Positions 24,392 through 32,515 of a stretch of 32,656 nt of DNA are shown in pieces. This DNA comes from Candidatus Dadabacteria bacterium (GTDB lineage: Bacteria; Desulfobacterota_D; UBA1144; Nemesobacterales; Nemesobacteraceae), in assembly GCA_022826905.1 (NCBI GenBank), contig JAJDUA010000039.1, positions 1 to 32,656 of the forward strand. Direction: 5' to 3'. How positions within the stretch are numbered: position 1 is the first letter of the stretch; every line of letters starts with the position of its first letter. The translations under genes and the position numbers were made by a program. The notes beneath the pieces were generated by a model. The model was not told where the DNA came from. It did no database searches and saw only the letters and a list, made by a program, of their open reading frames with translations.

Positions 24392-25510
24392 TTAATCCTC
24401 CGCAGTGCGAGCTTTATTCTTGGATGGATTTCTCCTGCGATTCCTTTTGCGTTCCATTTCAGAGTGTATATCCTCAGCCATTTCAACAACTGTTTCGGCG
24501 ATGAGCAACAGGTCTCTGGACCCGTCATAACCTGTTGTCAGATAAGCCCGGGCGTTCTGAAGTTCGCGTTTTGAATTCAGGAGTGCTTCTTCGAAGACAT
24601 CGGTTGGAAAACGACTTAACTCAAAAGCCACCGCCAGTTCTTTACCGGCTCTAAGCGCGGCAAGAGATTCCCTGTTTTTCAGAACCTGATTAAGTTGCCT
24701 GAGATGAGGATTCTGGGTTTCTACAACGGGTGGCTTGTTCTCTTTTTTGTCTCCGTAAAGCCAGACGCAAAGCTCACCAAGCTTTTTTATGGTTTTGCTA
24801 GGCACGGGTGTTCTGGTCTCGGCGTCTGCGGATCTCAAGGACAGAAAATTGCTGATCCCGTCGTAGTCAAGACCGGTATAGAGGTGAGAAAAGGCAAATC
24901 TCTGGCGGAACCTGTTCTCCCTGTCATAGACTCCTTTTTTCTCCGCCTGTTCTATGACCATCAGCCCACGGTAAAGACGTTGCACTGTTTTGTGGCGGTC
25001 GCCGATCTGTTCCGCGATGTCTTCAAGCGATATCCGATATTTTCTGTGGATGTCGGCGATATATTTGGCCTTCGCGTAACTGCTCCACTTGGCGGGCCCG
25101 TTTACATGCTTGAATCCTATGTAGCGCCAGAATTTTTCGCGGGTGGAAGTTTTTACCGGAAGGGTCTCAAGTTCTTTGAGTTTCGCTTTTTTAAGGGTTG
25201 GAACATCCCAGCCTTTTTCCTTGGTGAGTTCGGGGTCAAGGAGCGCCTTTACGGCCGCAAGCCGCCGGTTTCCTTCAATGACGACCTTTCTGCCACCTTC
25301 CTCAGCGACTATCAGGGGTTCGTGCTCAAAATACCCGCTGGCGGCGATGGACTGTACCAACTCCTTAATATCCATTGCATCCCACAGGAGGGAGATGACT
25401 TCATCGTCCTTTGCCGTTTTAGAGATTCCGTATTCTGCGAGCCGGGGGTTTTCCCTGTCGAAGTGAAGAGAAGAGGTCTCCAGCCAGTTGATATCTTTCG
25501 TTTCTGCCAT
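24392..25510 (-). CDS. ParB N-domain protein associated with the Dam methylase
   Basis: The 372-aa protein has a ParB/Srx-like N-terminal domain (FEHEPLIVAEEG and VIEGNRRLAAVKAL, about 61-90), an HTH-like segment (ISLEDIAEQIGDRHKTVQRLYRG), and a helical, charged C-terminus. Chromosome-partition ParB proteins are CTPases; stand-alone versions beside methylases and nucleases are probably DNA-binding specificity or nuclease subunits. The ATG at 25510 has AGGAAAG in the 13-bp gap after the methylase stop; the frame open to 25585 overlaps that gene and is not used. It is the middle gene of the triad. Confidence 0.8.
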   Translation of the reverse strand: MAETKDINWLETSSLHFDRENPRLAEYGISKTAKDDEVISLLWDAMDIKELVQSIAASGYFEHEPLIVAEEGGRKVVIEGNRRLAAVKALLDPELTKEKGWDVPTLKKAKLKELETLPVKTSTREKFWRYIGFKHVNGPAKWSSYAKAKYIADIHRKYRISLEDIAEQIGDRHKTVQRLYRGLMVIEQAEKKGVYDRENRFRQRFAFSHLYTGLDYDGISNFLSLRSADAETRTPVPSKTIKKLGELCVWLYGDKKENKPPVVETQNPHLRQLNQVLKNRESLAALRAGKELAVAFELSRFPTDVFEEALLNSKRELQNARAYLTTGYDGSRDLLLIAETVVEMAEDIHSEMERKRNRRRNPSKNKARTAED

Positions 25511-25523
25511 AGGTTCTTTCCTG

Positions 25524-26420
25524 TCAGGCGATTTTTCGCAAAATGTTCTCGTTTCGTCCCATGCGGCATGCTGGTGGAATGTCAATGTTGTCGGGCGCGA
25601 TTATCAATTCCCCCGCACAGTGTTTTACCTGTAAACTATACCGGATCGGCAACATGGCCATTTTGCATTCACCGTAAAGTTCCCGTATCAGATCGCTGTC
25701 ATCATAGGACATGATCCAGGGCAGTTTTTTCTGAGCACTTACGTACTTCGCCAATACGCGGTGGTCTTTCGGTTCATACGCGTTCAGGTAAAGTCGTCGG
25801 CCGTTGTTTACGTAGGGTGGATCCATATATACAAATACCCGGCCTCTTCCCAGTCCCTTGGGAAGGTGGTGCCTGAGGAAGTCAACGGCATCCCTATTAA
25901 ACACCTCTATGCGCTCGCGATGTCTTCCGAGCGACAACAGGCGTTTTGCGAGGTTCTTCCGGTTAAAACGGGCATCCATTCTCCACGCGCCTTTTTGTCC
26001 GTGGCCCCCGATCGGGCCGGCACCCGTCAATATCCCGGACCTGTTGCAGCGGTTCATGTAGAAAGTCGCAAAGCCCAGAGCGAAGAAGTCGTGGTCCCCA
26101 GGATGGGCGCAGACTTCTCTTTGGTTTTTCCACTCCCCGATTGTAAGAGGTACTTCTTCCACACGCTGCGCAAAAAGTTCTGAGTACTCAAGGGCAGCGC
26201 GCCAAAATGCGTAAATCCGGGGATCCGCGTCGTTCAGCCGAATCTTGGAAACAACCCCGGCATTGAGCAATGCCAATGCAGCTCCCGCACCTCCCGCATA
26301 GGGTTCGAAGAACGTGCATCCCCGCAGGTCATTGAGGTCAATGACATCGGCCAGGAACCCGGAAAGAATCGCTTTTCCTCCAGGGTAACGGAGTGGGCTG
26401 AAATGTTTTATCGTACACAT
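25524..26420 (-). CDS. D12-class (Dam-type) adenine-N6 DNA methyltransferase
   Basis: The 298-aa enzyme has the D12 layout: LRYPGGKAIL at the N-terminus, SAM-binding FFEPYAGGAGAAL (37-49), the NDADPRIYAFW segment, and catalytic DPPY (200-203). It would methylate adenine in a short site; the site is unknown and the target-recognition part is not alike enough to Dam for me to say GATC. It is the first gene of the operon and has its own promoter. GGAAAAGG/GGAAGG abuts the ATG, an unusually tight ribosome-binding site. All catalytic motifs are intact. Confidence 0.9.
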   Translation of the reverse strand: MCTIKHFSPLRYPGGKAILSGFLADVIDLNDLRGCTFFEPYAGGAGAALALLNAGVVSKIRLNDADPRIYAFWRAALEYSELFAQRVEEVPLTIGEWKNQREVCAHPGDHDFFALGFATFYMNRCNRSGILTGAGPIGGHGQKGAWRMDARFNRKNLAKRLLSLGRHRERIEVFNRDAVDFLRHHLPKGLGRGRVFVYMDPPYVNNGRRLYLNAYEPKDHRVLAKYVSAQKKLPWIMSYDDSDLIRELYGECKMAMLPIRYSLQVKHCAGELIIAPDNIDIPPACRMGRNENILRKIA

Positions 26421-26568
26421 CCTTCCTTTTCCTTATATATTGAAGTATGCACTCTAGCATTTACATGGTCAACTTTGGATTATCGTATCGAATTACCGCG
26501 GAACTATCTCTTTTACCTGAGTTTTCTGCCTTTTTGCTCTAGAAGCGACGGCACTCTTTCGACCCCTC
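26421..26568 (-). promoter_or_regulatory. Promoter region of the methylase operon; right border of the island
   Basis: On the minus strand TTGACC (complement of 26467-26472) and CATACT (complement of 26444-26449) are 17 bp apart, about 24 nt before the methylase ATG. The remainder up to 26568 is non-coding, AT-rich sequence between the island and the traN stop. Confidence 0.5.
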
Positions 26569-28293
26569 TCACTGCTCTCCCTCCCCGCCGCAGTCAAGCG
26601 ACCCCTCCGGGCAGATATCCTCTATATCCTCTTCCGCACTCTCCGTCGAGTCCGTAAGGTCGGGGATATCGGCGGCATCAACGAGATCTGCGTAGATCTC
26701 TGAGAAATCAACCGCCCCGAAGTCTATTTCCTGGAGCTGCTCCGCGGTCATCCCTCCGCAGCGGGGATTCTTCGGCCTGCCCCAGCCGCCGTTTCGGGCC
26801 GTGGGCCACAGGCCTTTTTCTATGAGCTGCCCCCTTGTCTGCTCGTGGACCACCCTTGCCATCCTGGAATTAAAGCAGCAGTAAACCTTTCTTTTTTTGA
26901 GCGTCACTCCCAGCACCTTCTTCTTGTGTATCCCGACGTAATGGCAGGCCCCCGCGTCGTCCCTTCTCGCGCGAAGCTCCTTGGTGCTCTGGGGGCACGC
27001 GCCCGAGAAAAGCCCTTTTTTCCTGCAGCAGTTCTGTATGAATCCCGTGAGATTGAGATCGCAGCGGTAGCGCTTTCCCTTGAATATCGTCACTCCCCCG
27101 CCCGAGACATCCGCGCAGTCGATCGGTCCCGCGGTCGTCCCCGTAGTCTCGTCCACCTCGATGGGTCCGTATCCCTCGGCGGAACTCTCGCCGTCTGCGG
27201 TCGTCGCGAGGCAGCGCTCCATGTCGGCGAGCATGGCCATGCGCGAGGCCACTTCGGGAAAATCCGTGTTCTGCTCCGTCTGCGTATCGAAGCAGTCATC
27301 CCCCGAGGTGCAGCGGATTTCCCCGTCGCACTCATACGTGACGCTTTTTTCCCGGCAGAGGCTTACGCTTTTCTGGCAGTCGTAGGCGTTTTCCTGGATA
27401 AGGCATACCCCGAGGTTCGTCCCCGGCGGGTCAGGGAACTCGGGATGCTCGCGGAACCGCATGACGCAGCGCGCCCCGGTCTGATGGCAGCCCTCGGCGC
27501 GCAGCTGAGGGCAGTCGGGGTCTTCCACCAGGGGGCTCGCGCAGAGGTAGTTGTATTCCCTGTCTGTGCAGGCGGTTTCTCCGTCCGGAGTCTCGGTGCT
27601 CTGAAGGCAGCGGTTGCTGAAGGTTTCGCAGTTTCCCGCCGCTTTGTACCCCCCGCAGCCGTCTTCGGTTTCGATGTGGATTTCGTATGTGGTTTCGGTG
27701 TCCGTGTCCGAGGCTCTCCGCCGGGACTCGGTACCAAGGGGGGTAACGGTAACGGTCTTTTTCACGTTGCAGTAATGTCTGCTGAGCGTCGCCTGTTCGT
27801 AGCACTCCTTTGGTTCGTTCCAGGAGTTCTCCGCGTACTCGGTGCACACCTCCTGTTTCTCGCATGAGGACAAGGGGGCCTCGATCGCATCCTTGGAGCT
27901 TGCGATCATGGGGTCCGTTTCAGGGTCTACGGTGAACGCGGGGCGCTGCGCGGAGCTTTGCCTGAGGAATCCGGGAGCATCCGAGGTGGCCGGGTTCCCG
28001 CCCTGTACGGCGCCCTCCGCCTCCGTTTTCATCCCCCCGGGATCCCCGGTCCACCGCGCCCCCTCGCTTCTGAGTTCCTCGAGGGTCTCCGTACCGTAGC
28101 CCGGAAGCGTTTCTGTTTCAACTGCTGACGGCTTCAGGGCTTGCGAGTGGCGAGACAGCATTTCAGTCCCGTGGAGACGTCCTTCCCGGAGGCCCGCCTC
28201 GAAATCCTCCCCGGCGCCGGGCACCGGTACAAGCAGGAGGCTAATTGTCACTAAAGCCGCTTTTTTCAAGGCGCCTTCTAAACACCCCGGCAT
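26569..28293 (-). CDS. traN: F-type conjugation protein TraN (mating-pair stabilisation)
   Basis: The 574-aa cysteine-rich protein has a signal peptide (about 10-28) and a C-terminal TraN-type region (CCRKKGLFSGACPQSTKELR, then KVYCCFNSRMARVVHEQTRG, then WGRPKNPRCGGMTAEQL). TraN sits in the outer membrane of the donor and contacts a recipient receptor; the variable middle sets host specificity. More than 20 cysteines imply many disulfides. The start overlaps the trbC end by 53 nt with GGAGGA upstream, so trbC and traN are coupled. It is the last gene before the defence island. Confidence 0.92.
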   Translation of the reverse strand: MPGCLEGALKKAALVTISLLLVPVPGAGEDFEAGLREGRLHGTEMLSRHSQALKPSAVETETLPGYGTETLEELRSEGARWTGDPGGMKTEAEGAVQGGNPATSDAPGFLRQSSAQRPAFTVDPETDPMIASSKDAIEAPLSSCEKQEVCTEYAENSWNEPKECYEQATLSRHYCNVKKTVTVTPLGTESRRRASDTDTETTYEIHIETEDGCGGYKAAGNCETFSNRCLQSTETPDGETACTDREYNYLCASPLVEDPDCPQLRAEGCHQTGARCVMRFREHPEFPDPPGTNLGVCLIQENAYDCQKSVSLCREKSVTYECDGEIRCTSGDDCFDTQTEQNTDFPEVASRMAMLADMERCLATTADGESSAEGYGPIEVDETTGTTAGPIDCADVSGGGVTIFKGKRYRCDLNLTGFIQNCCRKKGLFSGACPQSTKELRARRDDAGACHYVGIHKKKVLGVTLKKRKVYCCFNSRMARVVHEQTRGQLIEKGLWPTARNGGWGRPKNPRCGGMTAEQLQEIDFGAVDFSEIYADLVDAADIPDLTDSTESAEEDIEDICPEGSLDCGGEGEQ

Positions 28294-28957
28294 TTGCGTC
28301 CTCCTTTTCCATGAGCCCGAGAGCGTAGGGAAGCGATACGTCCCCCGAAACCTTTACGTGGGTAAGCTCCTCGCAGTCCGCGCCCGGCAGGTAGCCGTAG
28401 GCAAGCACAAGTTGCGGCACCGCCCCGACCGAGAAGCATTCGAAAAGAACTGGGTCTATCCAGACCTCGGCCCCGGTTCTCCCGATCAAGCCTGATATCC
28501 GCGAGGCGGTCTCCCCGAGGTCCTCTCCCGAAAGTCCCCGAAGAACCATCACCGCGCCCCCGGCCGCGCTCTCCCGTGCCGCCTCCCGAAGAGAGGAGCG
28601 CGGCATAGAGAACGAGAAAAAGTAAAAAAGCTCGGGCGTCCCGTCCTCCGTGCTTGCGTTTTTTCCGGGGAAAGCCCGAGAAGGCGGGGGTTTTACCGAC
28701 AGCAGTTCCATTACTTCCTCGGTTTCTTCCGCTCCGGGGGAGTTTGCTTCAGAAAGTGTTTTCTCCGCCCCCTCGATGTCGGGCGAGAGCATCTCTCCGA
28801 GCAGTTCCCTCGCGCGGGAGATATCCGCTTCGCCGGGTTCGATCCTTACTTCCCCGAGCGAAACGGGATTCTCTTCAGGTGAAGCGGCTGCCCCCGCGGC
28901 AACGAGCACAGCCGCGATCAGAGCAGGCAGCAGTCTTTTTTTCTCCATAGCACCCAT
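28241..28957 (-). CDS. trbC: F-type pilin-assembly protein TrbC
   Basis: The protein of about 238 aa has a signal peptide (about 1-25, ending AGAAAS), an acidic linker and the TrbC core: ELFYFFSFSMPRSSL, VMVLRGLSGEDL, and GAEVWIDPVLFECFSVGAVP with the conserved DP..F....VP pattern. In the F system it is a periplasmic protein needed for pilus assembly, acting with TraU and TraW. The ATG at 28957 with GGAGAGGA is preferred; a longer frame to 29107 lies inside traU. It overlaps traU by 40 nt and traN by 53 nt. Confidence 0.9.
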   Translation of the reverse strand: MGAMEKKRLLPALIAAVLVAAGAAASPEENPVSLGEVRIEPGEADISRARELLGEMLSPDIEGAEKTLSEANSPGAEETEEVMELLSVKPPPSRAFPGKNASTEDGTPELFYFFSFSMPRSSLREAARESAAGGAVMVLRGLSGEDLGETASRISGLIGRTGAEVWIDPVLFECFSVGAVPQLVLAYGYLPGADCEELTHVKVSGDVSLPYALGLMEKEDANAGVFRRRLEKSGFSDN

Positions 28958-29907
28958 ACCCAGTCCTCTCCCTGCGCGGGATACCACTTGCCGGGGGCCC
29001 AGCGCGCAGTAGTCCTTCCTATCGGGAACGCTTGCGTGTTCTTCGGAAAGACGAGCTGAAGCTTGTACTGGTCTTTCACTATGACCCTGTGGGGCCGGGG
29101 CGCGCACAGGGAACCCTCTCCCGTGGTCTTAAAAGCCAGAAGCTCGTTATGCAGCTTCGCGAGCAGTTTCACGGCCGAAAGCGCGTAGACGGCCGGGAGG
29201 TCTCCCGTCGCCCCGTTGTTTCCCGTGTGGGGGTAGACGCTCCCCCACGACCCGGCGCACCAGAAAAGCTCGTTAAGCGCAAAGCCCCCCGCGGCGGCCA
29301 CGGCGTCCGCGGCGCACGAGGCCTGCGCCACGGGGTTCGCCACGAGCGCTATTTCGGGGTGGAGCAGAAAAGAGAGTTCGTCGTTGCTCCAGAGGGGATC
29401 AAACGCAGTCATGTAGGCGAGGTCGAATCCTCCCCGGGTCATGCACCCGAAACTTGAAAAAAGGCTCAGCACGGAGAACACCGGGTAGAGGAAGTGGTGG
29501 ACGTGGAGAAACGAAGTCCTGTCCCCACGCTGCCCTCCTCCCTCCCCGTATGCCCCCGCCATGGCGAAGGATGGAAGGGGAAGCTTCCTGCCCCCGAGCG
29601 AAGGGAAGCACCCGGGGTGCCTTACGACCTCGATCAGTTTCACCGGCTCCCAGAAGGAAACCTTTATGCCGACCCTGGGGACCGGCGACCCGCAGAAACA
29701 GAGCGGGAAATGGCTTACGGTTTGGGTTCCCTTTCCGGGCGTTACCGCCACTCCCCCTATCTTTATCGGGAACATCGCCCTCCAGTCAACGTCCGTGAGC
29801 GGGTTAAAAAACCTGCCGCCGCACTTGGGCGACGCCACGGCCTCCCTTGCGGGACCGGTGAACAGGGCGGCGAGCAGAAATGCGAAGAGTATCCTTTTTC
29901 CGTGCAT
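28918..29907 (-). CDS. traU: F-type conjugation protein TraU
   Basis: The 329-aa periplasmic protein has a signal peptide (about 1-25, ending AVAS), then the TraU hallmark FNPLTDVDWRAMFPI near the N-terminus, HFPLCFCGSPVPRVGI, VRHPGCFPSLGG, and the C-terminal WRKKDCC. It is needed for DNA transfer and, in part, for pilus assembly in F-type systems. The length and cysteines match the family. The ATG at 29907 has no Shine-Dalgarno but is preceded by a promoter motif identical in layout to that of traF. It heads the traU-trbC-traN segment. Confidence 0.94.
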   Translation of the reverse strand: MHGKRILFAFLLAALFTGPAREAVASPKCGGRFFNPLTDVDWRAMFPIKIGGVAVTPGKGTQTVSHFPLCFCGSPVPRVGIKVSFWEPVKLIEVVRHPGCFPSLGGRKLPLPSFAMAGAYGEGGGQRGDRTSFLHVHHFLYPVFSVLSLFSSFGCMTRGGFDLAYMTAFDPLWSNDELSFLLHPEIALVANPVAQASCAADAVAAAGGFALNELFWCAGSWGSVYPHTGNNGATGDLPAVYALSAVKLLAKLHNELLAFKTTGEGSLCAPRPHRVIVKDQYKLQLVFPKNTQAFPIGRTTARWAPGKWYPAQGEDWVWVLWRKKDCCLL

Positions 29908-29916
29908 TTAAATAAC

Positions 29917-29945
29917 AATGTATTACAAAAAGGAGAATAAGGCAA
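29917..29945 (-). promoter_or_regulatory. Promoter in front of traU
   Basis: On the minus strand TTGCCT (complement of 29940-29945), 17 bp, TACATT (complement of 29917-29922), then 9 nt to the ATG at 29907. The layout and both hexamers are identical to the traF promoter, with a shared TTTTGTAWTACATT core. Confidence 0.6.
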
Positions 29946-30010
29946 GCAGAATCCGCCTGGGCGACGAGGATTCACTCTGGCTTGAGTCTGTGATTTGCGG
30001 GAAGTTCTTT

Positions 30011-32140
30011 TTATTTGCCGTCGCTGCGATACTTACGGGAGAGAAGGGGCAGCAGGGCGGCTGTGCCCAGAAGCAGGCGCGCAAGCTCAGTCTTCGCGTG
30101 ACCCGCTCTTTTGCCCGCGGCGATTGAGCACCCTCCTCCACCAGAGGAGTCGCCGCTTCCCGGCGACGGGCGTTTTTCTTCCGGAGGCTCCATCGAGGGC
30201 GGTTTTTCCTCTTCCTGAGGCTCCTCCACGGGCGGTGACGACGGCTCGGGGTCTGGTGTCGGTGTCGGATTCGGGGCGGGTGTTGGTGTCGGATTCGGGG
30301 CAGGTGCCGGAGGTCTTGTCGGCGGCGGCTGTTCATCATCCCTTATGGTTCCAGTTGCGCGACTTCGCCTGATCTGAGCGTTTTGCGGATTCAGAAGCTC
30401 AACGATGAATGTTTCAGTTCCTTCCCGGGTTGAATCATCCGTCAGGGACACACTGACAGTCTTCTGCGTTTCGCATGGGGCAAAGGTGATCGGCGAAGGC
30501 CGCCCGCCTGTGTAATCGGAACCTTCTTCTGCCGTTCTGTCCGTTATTGAGTATTCAACGGTTACTGACTGATCAGCCCTGGGAGAGACAAGGTTTACGG
30601 TGAATTCAATACTGCCGTCTCCTTCTCCGGCGTCTGAGTCTTCAATTGAAAGCCTCGGGGCAGCAGGATGGTTCTCAAGGGAGAGCGTTTTGGGAACGGG
30701 TTCAAATCCGCTGTAGAACCTGTCGCTGCTCTGCGCCGGGCCTATACGTATTTCGTAGTTTGTTACCCCGTCGCAGCTTCCGTCATCAACTCCCCTCACC
30801 GTCACTTCCCGCGGAGTGTTCCAGCTCGAAGGGGTGAATGTAACTACGCTCGAGACCTCACCCTCCGAAGGGGTATCGCTTGTCAGGGGTATTGTGACGT
30901 TTCCAGAGGGTTTTGACTCAAGTTTTATCTCGAATTTTGCGGTTCCGCCGCTCTCGGTCGTCACAAGCTGCTGTGACAATGGTCTTACTGAGATACCCGT
31001 TGGCATGCAGTCCGGGGCAAGTCCGCTTACGCTCCAGCCTATATCGCTCAGTATGCCGAGCGAGAGATCCATGTTTCTCGGGGACGGGGCGAAGGCTTCC
31101 ATGGTATCTCCGGCGGAAGAAAAGACGTGGGAGACGGATGAGGTGCTGTCAAAAGACGAGGGAGCGTGGAGAAGCGGTTTTCCGTCATCTGATTTTGCGG
31201 AAGGGTGCGTAAGCTCCGCCATCTTCACCCCGTAGCTGCAGCTCCCGCTGCGCCCGTATGTGCCCTCCCAGAGAAGTCCTGTTTCAGATGTCATCGCCGC
31301 CTCCCGCTGCGCCCGGGTGATGTCCGGAAAAGATGCGTCTTCTGCCTCCGAGTAAAGCTGCTCGTCGTAAACTGACCGCGAAACTATATTGACATTGCCT
31401 GAGAAAGGCATGCCGCCGCACACCGTTCCGCTTACCATCAGAGTTTTTGGAGGAAATGCGCCGTCACCTTCTATTGTAGTGAGGAACCCGATCCCGTGCA
31501 TGATCTCATGGATTACGAGCTGGATGAAGTCAACTCTGTCTGAGGGATCAGTTCCGGTGATCCCGTAGTAATAGGGAACGCATTTGCTGAGTTGAATACG
31601 TATGTCGTCATCCTGTCCGTTAATATCCGTATTTCCTGGTATAGCTTCGAAAAGGGCGTAAGGGTAAGCCGTTTGAAGCGGCGGATCGCCTGTCTGCATC
31701 GGTGTGAGCGAAGAGCAGTCAAACTGTATCCTAAGATTATAGGCGTAACCGGTAGGCCCGGCGAAACCGACAGTGGTGAGTGACGGAAGCGGATTGTTGC
31801 AGTGCCCCGGCCTGAGTAGATCCTCCTGACCGTCAAAAAACACGAATTCGGCTCTTATCCTTATGGTGCTTTGATTGCCGAGCCTTCCCTCAAGGATGGA
31901 AATCGCGTGTCGAAAAGCGTTTTTCCTGGCCTCTCCCAGAGTCTGGGCGTTGTTTCCACGTGAGGAAAGAAGATTCCTTTGTTCCTGCGAAAGAGGGGTC
32001 GGATCATTAAACCCTTCGTTTAAGGCGTCTGTGTACGTTACATCAATCGTTACCGAAGCGCCCGGGGGCGTCGCCGCAAACAGCGCGGTGAGCATAAGGA
32101 GAATTATGAGGGGGTGGGCCGCCGGGCCTAGTGATCGCAT
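30011..32140 (-). CDS. Secreted metallopeptidase-like protein with Calx-beta domain and sorting tail
   Basis: The 709-aa protein has a signal peptide (about 1-28), a metallopeptidase-like domain with HEIMHGIGF (211-219; zinc motif HExxHxxGF), a Calx-beta domain (about 495-605, SIEDSDAGEGDGSIEFTV), and a proline-rich linker with PTPTP repeats. The C-terminal tail carries GGGGCSIA, a membrane segment and a basic end. The tail resembles CTERM-type signals recognised by rhombosortase-like proteases, which would anchor the protein at the surface. It sits on the tra strand between a small secreted protein and traU, a position where F-type clusters have traW. The ATG at 32140 overlaps the upstream gene by 13 nt. 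Confidence 0.75.
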   Translation of the reverse strand: MRSLGPAAHPLIILLMLTALFAATPPGASVTIDVTYTDALNEGFNDPTPLSQEQRNLLSSRGNNAQTLGEARKNAFRHAISILEGRLGNQSTIRIRAEFVFFDGQEDLLRPGHCNNPLPSLTTVGFAGPTGYAYNLRIQFDCSSLTPMQTGDPPLQTAYPYALFEAIPGNTDINGQDDDIRIQLSKCVPYYYGITGTDPSDRVDFIQLVIHEIMHGIGFLTTIEGDGAFPPKTLMVSGTVCGGMPFSGNVNIVSRSVYDEQLYSEAEDASFPDITRAQREAAMTSETGLLWEGTYGRSGSCSYGVKMAELTHPSAKSDDGKPLLHAPSSFDSTSSVSHVFSSAGDTMEAFAPSPRNMDLSLGILSDIGWSVSGLAPDCMPTGISVRPLSQQLVTTESGGTAKFEIKLESKPSGNVTIPLTSDTPSEGEVSSVVTFTPSSWNTPREVTVRGVDDGSCDGVTNYEIRIGPAQSSDRFYSGFEPVPKTLSLENHPAAPRLSIEDSDAGEGDGSIEFTVNLVSPRADQSVTVEYSITDRTAEEGSDYTGGRPSPITFAPCETQKTVSVSLTDDSTREGTETFIVELLNPQNAQIRRSRATGTIRDDEQPPPTRPPAPAPNPTPTPAPNPTPTPDPEPSSPPVEEPQEEEKPPSMEPPEEKRPSPGSGDSSGGGGCSIAAGKRAGHAKTELARLLLGTAALLPLLSRKYRSDGK
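30261..30308 (-). repeat. 24-bp tandem repeat in the peptidase proline linker
   Basis: Two near-identical 24-bp units (30261-30284 and 30285-30308) encode the PNPTPTPA repeats of the linker. The length is likely to vary between strains by slippage or recombination. Confidence 0.7.
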
Positions 32141-32499
32141 TCTAAACGGGGCTTGCCGTCCTCATCGAACCGCACTTGCGTGTGGACTCCGTGAGACTCG
32201 GGCATGTCGACAACTATCAAGTAATCTCCGTTTCCAAGCTCCACCAGCCTGCCCTCAAGCGGGGCTTGGGGTCTCTGTTTTTCCGGGGCGCGGCCTTGCG
32301 GGAGGGATCGCTCCCCGGGCCTCTCATCCTCAATGCCGAGGTCAAGCCACTGCTCGCGGGTAAGTATCTCTCCGGTGTCCGGATGTATGAAGATTTTCAC
32401 TCCCGCGCCTTCGGGGGAGTCGGCGCGCGCGTCGGCGGCGAGGGCTCCCGCCGGGCAGAGACAGAAAGAAAGCGCAACAGCCAGAAAAAGCATCTTCAT
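32128..32499 (-). CDS. Small secreted protein of unknown function
   Basis: The 123-aa protein has a clear signal peptide (MKMLFLAVALSFCLCPAGALA) and a short mature part: KIFIHPDTGEILTREQW (about 37-53), a charged middle, and GNGDYLIVVDMPESHGVHTQ near the end. I do not recognise a named family. The ATG at 32499 is chosen because of the signal peptide and a TATAAT 10 nt upstream. The same frame stays open upstream to the window edge (32655), so an N-terminally longer protein cannot be excluded. It overlaps the peptidase gene and probably is co-transcribed with it. Confidence 0.6.
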   Translation of the reverse strand: MKMLFLAVALSFCLCPAGALAADARADSPEGAGVKIFIHPDTGEILTREQWLDLGIEDERPGERSLPQGRAPEKQRPQAPLEGRLVELGNGDYLIVVDMPESHGVHTQVRFDEDGKPRLECDH

Positions 32500-32509
32500 C
32501 TTAATCACA

Positions 32510-32515
32510 ATTATA
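32510..32515 (-). promoter_or_regulatory. -10 element close to the small secreted protein start
   Basis: The complement of 32510-32515 is a perfect TATAAT, 10 nt upstream of the ATG at 32499. No good -35 is visible. Confidence 0.35.

Noticed and set aside
18114-26506. GCGGAACT occurs near both borders of the defence island (18114-18121 and again around 26500), as if it were a target-site duplication.
   Set aside because: Eight bases shared between two stretches of over 100 bp are expected by chance fairly often, and there are no inverted ends next to them.
26845-27867. 340-codon plus-strand frame opposite traN.
   Set aside because: It is the antisense shadow of a cysteine-rich GC-rich gene; traN has a signal peptide, conserved motifs and operon context.
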